Part shown: piece by piece, positions 40,101 through 52,100 of the stretch
Layout of the letters: every line of letters starts with the position of its first letter
How positions within the stretch are numbered: the first letter of the stretch is position 1
DNA from: Atrina japonica
Taxonomy: Eukaryota; Mollusca; Bivalvia; Pterioida; Pinnidae
Assembly (NCBI GenBank): GCA_030159075.1
Contig: BROG01000558.1
Coordinates: forward strand, 372,001 to 436,000
Length of the DNA stretch: 64,000 bases
Direction of reading: 5' to 3'
Position numbers and translations under genes: made by a program
Notes under the pieces: model-generated
Databases searched by the model: none
Told to the model about the DNA's origin: nothing
The model's input: only the letters and a program-made list of their open reading frames with translations

Positions 40101-43100
40101 CCCTTGGGTGGCCCTATATACAGGTTTCACTGTATTGTAATGGGATGCTGTTATATAGTCTCCACAACAAAATCCCCATAAGTATAAACCCCTTTTGACT
40201 CCCCCATGTATCATTCAACTCATCTTGCATGATATAAGTTTTATGGATGAGACAAGATATTAGAATATTATCAACTGGTAGGGATGGGGAACAAGTTAAA
40301 AAAAAAAAAATTATAGATTTTCGCGGTAAACTCTATGCTTATCATTTTCAGCAATTCTGTACTTGTTATCATCATTTGTAGTTTAAGCTGTAAAACAGAA
40401 TTTTCGTAAGTGTAAGACTGCCAACTTAATTTCACTAGGTATTGACTAAATATTCAGTTACCATGGTTACAAATTTAGGTACAAATAAGAATCCTGAATA
40501 GAAAACTTCAGGAAAAATATCCTTTTCAACCACCCAACTTGCAAACTACCTATGGTATGCCTTATCTTAATCAATGTAGGTCAACACCCACAAAAATCAT
40601 TTGTGTATATATTTATCCGAGATGAAAAATATCCAAAATCTTATTTAGAAAATGCAAATAAAGTAGACTAATTCTTTTTCAGTGAATTCAAATGAATCTG
40701 TACACGCTGACACTGATCTCAATCAGTCAATACTCAAAACATTGACTGATGTCATACACGCCCGTTTGTCACAAATTACGGGTGGAGAAGACGAGACATA
40801 TCTGTTACTATACAAAAGAGTTGATGTTTCTTGTAAAAATTCAAAAGTTGAAGTGTAAAGTACATTTTTATGTTATTTAAAATATTTTCATTTTATTTAT
40901 CAATACTTCTTCATACTTATTTCTTAAGCTTTTCATTTGATAAATGTTTAGGACAGATATATCAAGATTAAAAGAAGTAAGTTGAAAAGAAACCCCCATT
41001 TAGACATTAAATTCTCATGTTCAAAGAAAAATATTCTGACCGATGAAACTTCTGGTATCAATTTTAGGCCTAAAAAGAAGATACACTGTTCTCATACATG
41101 GCATGGTATGAAATAACCACAAGTCCAATTGCCCAGTACATGTTACGATTGGCTCAGACAAGTTGATTTTTTAAATGCACATGTCAGATGGACAAGTTGT
41201 TTTATCAGCATTACCTGTACTGTGGTCGGGTACCTATACAAATTAATTACCTGAATATTTAAACCTCCACACCTAATCACAACCCAACTATGTTCTGTCC
41301 TATATACAGATGTAAAGATTGACATCATTAATGTTAAATAAATTTAATGCACATTGTATATCAATCCTCCGTGACTTTACTTAAAAAATTTTAACCGAGA
41401 AATATCAAAACGAGATTGTGGTGTCTTTTCCAACATCTGCACTGCACACTATAAACAATACAGTGTTAGGGATGCATCTTAAAATTATAATGATTCAATA
41501 CAAAAATAATGTTTCATTTCAATAGTATAATATTTTAAATACAGACAGTGAAATTTAGTAATTCACTGGTCAGGTTGACCAGTAAATTATTTTTCATTTC
41601 AAAACCTCTGATTATATATATATATATACCATATTTGTCCTTGAAAGGGCACCTGCTCTAATAAGGGCACCCTGGATATTTTTTTCATGTAGATCTATTG
41701 ACTGTTTGAAATTATTTTACCTTTTTATTTTTAATTAGTTTAGATTACCGCCCACATCATCATACTTTTTTCTTTTTGGTGCAGTAAATATCAACTTTAC
41801 CCGCAAAATTGCAAAAGAACATCTTTTAACTACGTCGTAAGCAATACTCAGTGATTTCTTTGATGCAAGGACGTCGCCATCGACGTTCATCAACAAACGA
41901 AATGAAACCAGTCATAGTTACATTTTTATTTTCTTATGTTAAATATCTGTCAATTAAAATGTATTCACAATAAAAAAAAAAAATACTTATCGTAATTTTT
42001 TCTACAAAGAAATATAAAACTTGTCCAATTATTTGTTTACTTTGTAACTTTATAAAACTGAATTCGGGTTCGAGATTTTGGGGATTTCAAGCAAAGCATT
42101 GTCAATCAAAATCCCATTTTGTCTACTGCTGTCATTTTAAACCGTCTGCAATTACCAAAATCTTGCAAAATACTAGTTTTACACTTTTAATGTCAGAGAT
42201 CGTATTAAGTCAAAGAAATTGTCCAAATTGTCGGTTTCAATGAACTTGAAGCATCTGTGTAAGGCATGTATCACTCGTACTCATAATGTCTGTTTCCTGA
42301 ACTCGCAGTTCAAACAGTAAATCTTAATTTAACAGTAACAAATTTTGCTACATTGTTTTTTTTCCCACTATTAATACATCAGGGGGATTACAAAGTAATT
42401 ATTTATTGATTAACGTTACATAAACACTTGTTTGTTGTTTACAGTAGCTCTGATTGGCTAGTTTATAAATATAGTAGTAATTCCTGTTATACAGGTATTC
42501 ATGATTATTGCACGAGTATTTTGTGATACCATAATTAATGTTTCGAATGCGTGTAAGATATTTGCCATTCAAAGGCTCTGCTAACGTGCATTAACACATC
42601 TTTGGACAAAAAGAGACCCACCCACCAGCTCATTATTATATTTAATGTATTGTTTTACTTTCCTGTTATGGATTTACTTTATTCATTTTGAACTCAATTA
42701 ATGACAAAACTTGTATTTTGTAGATGCCAAGACGTAGAAGCTAAGAGTTCCTGATTACTATGTTATCATTTATATGTTAATAAAATGCACTACTCGGAGT
42801 GCTTCAGATCCTACAAGTGTTTTTGTTTTATTTTATAAATGATTTATGTTCGATTTAGAGGATAGAATATGAACATAAAAGTAAGTAAAAACAGCTATAT
42901 ACACTGTAGATAAGATTGCATATTGGAGTATTTTACCATTTTTTGTAACATAATCAAAATGTACATTATGAAAGAAAGAAATGGGCCCGGTGCACTTTTA
43001 AGGTCAAATACGGCATATATAGTCAAAGAATGATCAAATATAAACTTTAGTTTGAATGGCTTAAAATTTGGGCCCAGAACAGATAATGAACAAGAAGCCC

Positions 43101-46100
43101 AAGGGTCCTCAAGTCACTCTCCTGGCAAAATTGGTCAGAAAACATAAAAAAATATGTGAAAGATAAAATGGCTTATAAACATGAACAAGAGGCCCATGAG
43201 CCACATTGCTCACCTGAACTGTGTTGGTATCTTACAAATATGGGAATTTCTAATTTACAAATTATTTAAACATTCCTTAGGAGTGAAGGAGACTTAAAAA
43301 TGAATGAAAAATGACAAAGCTGGGAAAGATGTCAAAAACAAGAATTTGAATCATGCATCCATAAAAATCACTCAGATGCAATTAGTTTTTCAATCCATGC
43401 AGCAGTTCTGGATAAGATTTTTAAAGAGGGTTACACCCCAGGCCTCTTTTGCCCCACCCTGGATACACCCCTTGGCTGACCTGGCCAAAATCAACAAACT
43501 TGGTAGAGGACCTTGAGTACTTACTTCCTATAAAGTTTCATCAAAATCCCTTCAGGCGTTTTGGAGAAGTAGAAAATGTGAAAAGTTTACGGACAGACAG
43601 ACAGACAGACGGACAGGCAAACAAATGGACATCTTATGTGATAGCCATATTCCCCAAAATATTTTTCGGGGGATAAAAAGTCATTAGTACAAATGTACAT
43701 GTATAGACACCAAAAATTGATTACCTTCTTTAAAGCAGCACTAACGGCAGATAGGTCGTGATTTTTTCATTAAGTGATAATATATCCTTATATAAAGATA
43801 CAAAGTTCTCATTAATTACATTTACACACATTGGAATGTTTTGAAAGTATTACAAATGTGAAAATAATAACTGATATTAGCGGGCATGTATCAAAAAACA
43901 AATGCTATTGTGGGCAATATTCATAGTGACCTCACATTGGAAATTTCATAGACACGTGTAGTCGTTTGTTTTCATCCTAATGATTTAAAATGGATTTCAA
44001 AAGAATTCAATCTACCCGAATTTAGTAATTTTATTTATCTCTTTGAAGAAAACGCAAAATAAAATGCTGAAATAGATAACTTCGTTGTCTATTTGTAGCA
44101 ATGCTGGTCAACTTGTACCCATTTCAAATTGGCACGGAGTGATTTCGGCATTTTGTAAACATGGAATTCAGCACTTATTGTGGTTAAATAGGCGATTGGA
44201 AATAATCACTTTCGTATGTGTTGATATCCATAAATGTTTATAACCACACCCATATGTCAATATGCATAATCTAAATGGGGTGCTGAAGTTACTATTGTCT
44301 GTGCAGCTCACCTCCAAAATAGGAGAACTTAACTTTTAAACCTTGAATAATTGGGCTGAATAAAGGTCTAATATTTTACTGAAGTTGTTGAATAACTTTT
44401 TATAATCTTTTATTTAAGACTCTACATAATACAAATTCCTTGGAGATGGGCATTTCCAATGTTAAAAATGTCACCCACCAGACAAGGTTTTGTCCTGTGC
44501 TTACTATGATGTTTTTAGTCAACAGTTCCAAATATTTCTAGGCCTATCAAATGTATATGGGAAGTACTCTCGGACAAATGAAATGAAAATTACTGATGTA
44601 GTAATTATATATATATATATATATATTTTTAAGATGTAAGGACATTTTTATTTGTATACAACTGATTATCCTTATCCTTCACATTTTTATCATGGAATGC
44701 CACTAATAGTATGACTTCATTGTTTTAAACATGAACGATAGTATCTTGAAATATGAAATATCAAAATATGGTAGTACAGATGTATTCTTCTATTAATTGT
44801 CGGGTAAGATTTGTCACTCAGTCAGTCTTGGTCTTTGACTTGGTATGATTAGTCTTGGGTGCAAAATTGTAACTTCACTCAACCAGTAAATCTTGTTTCT
44901 TTGTTTGTTTATTATTGTTTAATGTCCCACTCAAGAATATTTCACTCATATGGAGATGTAACCAAATACTGGTGAAGCGCTTAAAATTTTGGCCTATGCT
45001 CCGCACTTACGGCCATTGAGCAGTGAGGGTTCTTTAACGTGCTGACATCTACTGTGACACAGGACCTCGGATTTTACTGTCTCATCCGAAGGACAGGAAA
45101 CAAACCTGCCACCAGCTGGACTTTAACTCAATACCTCACGATAAAGAGTCGAGCACGCTACCGATTGATCCAGGCTGGCTCAGCAAATCTCGTAAACAGC
45201 TACTAAGATAATCGGAAAGTAATCAGATGCCATGTCTTGTTTCAGTTTCCTTTTAAGCATAAAAAATATTGATGATTTTTTTGGCATCTGTACTCCGTTT
45301 TCAATGGTTAATCGTATTGTAGGGGAAATTTTTTATGGTATACAATCATTTCATGATTACTAATAATAAAAAAAAAATCCAACTTAGCTAATTCTACTTT
45401 AAAATATTTTTTTACACTTTTCATGAGAAAATCATTTATTTGAACAAATGATTTTTAAGTGAAACAAGAGGCCCATGGGCCTTGACAGTCACCTGAGGTA
45501 AGCAATTTTGAATAAATGGGTTACTGTATGTGTACTTAAATTGGAGCACTCATATTTCAGCGCTCTCAGGGGGTATAGACTTATTTCAGCGCTCTCAGGG
45601 GGTATAGACTAATTAGGGCAATCTTAAATTCACGCAATTAATTTCATTAGCTTTGTCGTGTATACAGAAATACAGAATGACAGGATGGAGAAATTTAAGC
45701 GCTGCCCTTGAATTAGCACGATGACTTAAGCAAGAAAGACGCTAATATTAGAAAACCACTAAAATTAGTACACATACTGTATCAGGGTAAGTAGTTTTTA
45801 GTGTCATGAAAGGAAAGACATGATATTAAACAATAGAGGATTAATTGAGATCCCAGATCTTGGCACCCACCATGGAATGTTCTACGCCTGATCTATGACA
45901 GACTGTTGTTTTCTCTTCTTTACTCTTATTTTGTCTCCCAACATTGAATGGGAACTTAAATCCACATTTCTGTGAAATACTTTTTTCACAAGACTATAGC
46001 GAAATTAAACTTGAACTGAACATATTACATTATAAGAGAGAATGGAATTCAACATGCCTGACAGTTATTCATCTTGGATTTTGATCTCTCTGAAAATAAA

Positions 46101-49100
46101 TATGCACATCTAGACCTCAGGGGTAACCTCCATTATCAATTTCGCAAAGATTCCTTCGGTACATTCTGAGAAATATATACTTCCATTGTCAAATGGAGAT
46201 GGCAGATGGCTGCCTGTCAGCCATGTTGGAATCCAATCTCCCTGAAAATGTCATATGCACAACTAGACCTCACAGGGAATCGTCTTGTCCAATTTCAAGA
46301 AATCCCTTTAGTCCTTTCTGAGAAATAGCAATAATAAACTTCAGACCTATGGCAAAAATCCAAGATGGCTGCCTGTCGGCCATATTGGATTCAAATCTCT
46401 CTAGAAATGCAATATGTACAAGTAGACCTCAAAGGGAACCTTTATGTCAAATTTCAAGGAGATCCCTTCAGTCCTGTCTGAGAAACAACGGTAACAAACT
46501 TCCTTTGTTCAAAATCCAAGATGGCTGCCTGTTGGTCATGTTGGATTCAGATCTCTTTGAAAATGTAATATGCACAATTATACCTCAAGAGGAACCTTCA
46601 TGTCAAATTTCAATGAGATCACTTCAGGCCTTTCTAAGAAGTAGTGGTAACCAACTTCCTATGGTCAAAATCCAAGATGGCCGCCTGTCAGCCACATTGG
46701 ATTCTGATCTCATTGAAAATGTAATATGCACAATTAGACCTCAAGGGAAACCATCACGTCAAATTTCAAGAAGATCCCTTCAGTCCTTTAGAGGAAGCGG
46801 TAACAAGTATTGTTCAGGACGGATGGACGACAGACTACCAAAGATGCAGGGTCATATGAATTAGATTTTCACAAAAACATTCCTTCATCAAATTACTGGT
46901 AAACTCATGAAATGAATGCATCATAGTGAATACAAAGGAGATAATCAAAGAAATCATACAAAAATGAATGAAAATGACAAAGTCCGAAAAGACCGCAAAA
47001 CCTGTAAAAAAATAATATTCCTATTTCTATGAAAATTACCAACTTGAATCATACATCCACGAGATCACTCAGAAAAAATTCTGTTTTTCAATTCATGCAG
47101 CAGTTCTGGAGAATCATTTTATCCCCATTAATATGCATGGCATATACCAACATATTTCTGGGCACTGGGAATATAAACTTTAAGAAATGAGAGGAAAAAG
47201 TACAATTTAATCTAACTGTGGTCATGGACATACAAATAATAGATTTTGGTATTCATTTCAGCTTTAACCAAACCCAAAGCCACTCATTTGCAGCAGGTTA
47301 AATGCTGTTATCACAGAGCAAATGTTCTTATTAATGTGTACAAGTAGAAAAACTGACAGGCAAAAACTATTATTGAGTCATCTTCCAACATGTCTTAACA
47401 AAGACTATGTATTGTGGATGCATCTATTTACTTAATCAATTTAAATTACCATAATTGAATGTAAAAGCAGGTACCCAAGTCTTATTTATAAAAATGATCA
47501 ATAAAATCTAATCAGCTCTTACCTGACACTTGTCTCCCGCAGAAAATGTCACAAATTTACATTTTTCTCTACGAATTTCTTCTGAAGAAAAATAGAAAAG
47601 AAATAATAGTAAAATCTTTGCTCACTGACTTTTACAACAATACAAACAAAGCACACTGTATATAAAGGACATATATCTTATGAGAAGTAAAAACTTCAAC
47701 ACCGTCAGAAAATAAAGTGTCAAAATCAGACTAAATCTGTATTTGGTTTTATTACTTCTACTCCGTTACATGTTGATTTATTTTTTGTCACTGAATATTT
47801 TTCCTATACTTAAATCAATACAGGTCAAAGGCACATCCATTCTGTTCATTGATTTGGTAACAAATGGTCCTGAAATACTATCAAGCATAAACAACACAAG
47901 GAAATGTAAAACAAAACTTCAAAATCAATGTGGTGTTAGTCTGACCAATCATGTACATGACTTATAATTAAAAATTGAAAAAAATAATCAAAACATGATA
48001 ACCATGACAACTGTGATCCTGTTATTTCCTCAAACATTTAGATATTCATTTCTTCAATCAGCAACATAAAAATGATTTGTTTGTGAGATTCACATTAAAT
48101 GTAGGGAGTATAAATAAGTTTTAACTCATGCTGAGTAATTTAAACACAGAAGCAAGATGTATATCTTATATAATTAAAATTCTCTGCAGTGCGACCTTTT
48201 CTACCACATTCACAAACTGTGCTTTTTACTTGAACATTAATAAATAGCCACAAGGTATCTCCTTTATGAAAGTGTATCAAATTCTATTCCACCTAAAATT
48301 TAGATTCTGTGGAGGCTATTGCAAAATTTAGATTCTGTGGAGGCTACTGCATGATGATATAGCAGTGATGTATAAAAACTGACAACAACACAAGATATTA
48401 CAGAACAAAACGTCAATCAAAGACCTTAAAGGCTGCCATTGTCACAGTTCTATCAATAGGTCCCCAGCTTATCTACAGGTTCCTAGCTTATCAAAAGCTT
48501 TCCAGCTTATCTACAGATCCCAAGCTTATATACAAATCCCCAGTAATTTACATATCCCCAGGTTATCTAAAGGGTTCCAGCTTATCTACAGATTCCCAGC
48601 CTATCTACAGGTTCTAAGGTTATAAAGGTTTCCATCTTGGCTACAGATCCCCAGCTTATCTACAGGTCCCCAGTAATCTACAGATCCTCGGGTTATTTAC
48701 AGGTACCCAGTCATCTACAAATCCCAAGCTTATCTACAGGTTCCAAGCTTATAAAGGTTTCCAGCTGAACTACAGATCCCTAGTTATCTACAGGCCCCCA
48801 GTTATCCACAGATCCTCAGGTTATCTACAGTTCCCTAGTTATCTACAGATCCCCAGTTATCTACAGATCCTCAGGTTATCTACAGTTCCCTAGTTATTTA
48901 CAGGTCCCCAGTTATCTACAGATCCTCAGGTTATCTACAGTTCCCCAGTTATCTACAGATCCCCAGTTATCTACAGATCATCAGGTTATCTACAGTTCCC
49001 TAGTTATCTACAGGTCCCCAGTTATCTACAGATCCTCAGGTTATATACAAGTCCCCATTTATCTATATATCACTTAGTTATCTACAGGTCCCCAGCTTAT

Positions 49101-52100
49101 CTACAGGCCCCCAACATATCTACAGATCCTCTGGTTATCTACAGATCTCCAGTTATCTACAGATCATCAGGTTATCTACAGGTCCCCAGTTATCTACAGA
49201 TCCCAAGGTTATATACAGGCCCCTAGCTTATCTACAGAACCTCAGGTTATCTACAGGCCCAAAGCTCAGGGGTCGAAATTAGCGGTGGTCCGTAAGCCCG
49301 AGGCCATTGTTTTTGTGGTCGGGCCAGTAAAATCCGTACAAGTGGCGGCCCGGCTGGCTTGTCAAATTTTGGAAAACTCTGCTAAGTTAAACCGTTTTCG
49401 GTTTCGATTTGTTTTGAAACTCAGTCGGAACCCCTCTTCTATTTTGCACATAAATGATTTAAACCATCATTGTACGGCAAATGAAGCATTGTATATACCC
49501 CCTCTAGAAGATAACTCGAGATCGGCGGCGCCTTTTAACAATCAGTGTAAATAATTTACATTTTGAAAGCTTTTAATTGACATTGAATTGAAAGCCGGTC
49601 GACATGTGGAAGTTTCTTGAGGGTGTAAAACCTCCGGAAAAAAAGCAAAAGTTCACGGACACTGAAAAAAAAAACAGAGGACATGTCTACGAAAAAGAGA
49701 AAAGAAAAAGAAAATTCACGGAAACATGGAAGGTAGGCCGTAAATGGCTGAATTTCAGTGATGACAAAAATGACTTGTACATGGTGCATTGATTATGCAA
49801 ACAGTGCCAAATTACGAGAGAATGAACGGCAGAAGTCAGAAGACAAATCTGAAATTAGATTCTGTGACTTTACATGAAAAAACGTGAATTTCACAGGAAT
49901 TCGGCTGCAGCATTTGAGGCAAAACAAAATGACCCAGGGTCCTGTCTGATTTGTTGTCTGTCATATTTCACACTGACGAAATACCAACTTTTGACCCAAC
50001 AAAAGCCATTAACTTGTGGAATACTGAGGGGATCAAATCAAGGAGGCCAAATACTCAACCGTATGGAACCCAAGAGGTGGGGGAGGAGGAGGAATTTATG
50101 GATGTGTGGACTGAATTAGATTCAGATTGTCACTGAGTTTTTCTTTGTTATCCAGATTGTCACTGACTTTTTTCTTTGTTATTATTACTTGAATATACTC
50201 TGAAGAAGTTGCTACCATTAAAAATTGTTATTTTTATTTATCTTATGTCTTTTTATATGTGGGCCAGTGAAATTTTGGTTGGGCCAGTAGAAATTAAATC
50301 CTACTTGCCTGACTGGCTGCCAGGTTTGAAAAGTTAATTTCGACCCCTGATTAAGCTTATCTTCAGAACCTCAGGTTATCTACAGGTCCCCAGGTTATAT
50401 ACATGCTCCTATCATATCTACAGATCCTCAGCTTATCAAAAGGCCCCAAGCTTATCTACAGATCCTCAGGTTATCTACAGGTTCCCAGTTATCTACAGAT
50501 CCCCAGGATATATACAGGCCAAAAGCTTATCTACAGATCCTCGGGTTATCTACAGGTCCCCAATTATCTACAGATCCCCAGTTATCTACAGATCCCTAGG
50601 TCATATACAGGTCCCCAACAGATCCCCAGTTATCTACAGATCCCAAGGTTGTATGCAGGTTCCCTGCATATCTTCAGGTCCCCAGCTTATCAACAGATCA
50701 CATGACCAGCAGGGTATCAGTTCTCAGTGATCACTCTTATCCAGTATCAGTTCATCTGGTCTTGGACAAGTAAACATATAGTGTGTTTGAGCAAGTATAG
50801 AAGAAGATTTTTTGCAATTTCTCAAAAACATTCATATCTAGAATAATTAACTTATAAAAAACGAATCTACTTCTACAATATGTAAATGCACAGAATTTTC
50901 TACAAAAATCCATTCACATGTTTGAACCCTATACATTGGAAAATCTTAATTTCTCTCATTTTAAAACGAGAGTTTAAAACAATCAGACGAACAGCCTGTA
51001 TTACCTACTTTTTTTTGTCATGTGAACGCTAGTAACCAATCAGCAAAATGCCAATGATTTACCTTATGCAAATTAACACAGCTTTTCCCACATGGTTAGG
51101 CCTATAGGTATGGGAAATAGAATTAAATAAAATGGGGTTGTGTCAAAATTATTAATGTATTTGTGTAACTTAATTTAAACTGCAATATCTAAGTCACATA
51201 GAATGATAAGGAATTATGAAATAAAATGTGTTTAAATCAAATCTAAGTCAGGAATATTTTGGGGAAAATATCTAACAATATTAATAATGGAATTGTTACA
51301 TACCATAAAACAGCCAATAGAGAATAAGATTCTTCGTCGAATACAGAGTATACCGTAGATGTAAATAATTATCTATATATTTTTTTTCTTACAAGGAAGC
51401 CGAAACAAAACATGCCCTGTAATTACTTTCTGAATAACTTTGCAGGAAGAGTTATTGGTGCCACCTATAAAAGTTTTCAGGATAACTCGTACCCAAGACG
51501 ATTTGTACCAAGACAAAAAACAATTGTATCCATGACTGCATGAGTAAGAGTTGCCCAGGACAATTTTTACTTATGTATTAACTAGGTACAATTTGACCAG
51601 ACAATTTGTAACCAGAATTCATAGAATAAGATTTGTCCGAGATGCCTAGCAATCCAATTAATAAACACAGTAGTTTTTAGCCTGTTTTAGCATCGTCTAC
51701 TATTTTTTCAATGAGATTTATAGAATTATTAAAAAATCATATCTATTTATATAAATTTACAGACATGTGCAGTCATTTGTTTTCATCCGAATAGATTAGT
51801 ATATGTATTTTAAGCGAATTTTATCTACCAATAATTAATAGAAACAAACGACTGCACAAGTCTATGAATTTTCCGATGTCATGTTACCATGCATATTGTA
51901 CCCAACATCATTTTAATTTCTGTATAGTCCTACTGAAATAGTTAATGATTTTCGCATTGGTATTACATGCAAACAAAATAACATATGGATGTTTAATTAT
52001 GGTAATGGGAGCTTAATTTCTTCATATAAGCATATAATGTAAAATACACCATCACTTGATGGATAACAAGTGGCGAAATATCAGGCTGTATATTGTCACT

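Larger units (their letters stand above)
49267..50349 (+). mobile_element. internally deleted hAT transposon splitting the minisatellite
   Basis: The ends CAGGGGTCGAAATTA and (reverse) CAGGGGTCGAAATTA are 15-bp perfect inverted repeats. Sequence on both sides is the same 19-20-bp minisatellite. A full 8-bp duplication is not intact; five bases (aagct) match at 49262-49266 and 50353-50357. Inside, remnants of both the N-terminal and the C-terminal ends of a hAT transposase are joined by a large deletion. Confidence 0.8.

Noticed and set aside
46349..46864. 171-codon plus-strand frame with a 52-residue repeat
   Set aside because: It is the translation of a 156-bp non-coding tandem repeat of family B; the other family copies have no such frame.
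50403..50705. 100-codon frame rich in YLQIP units
   Set aside because: Translation of the 19-20-bp minisatellite.
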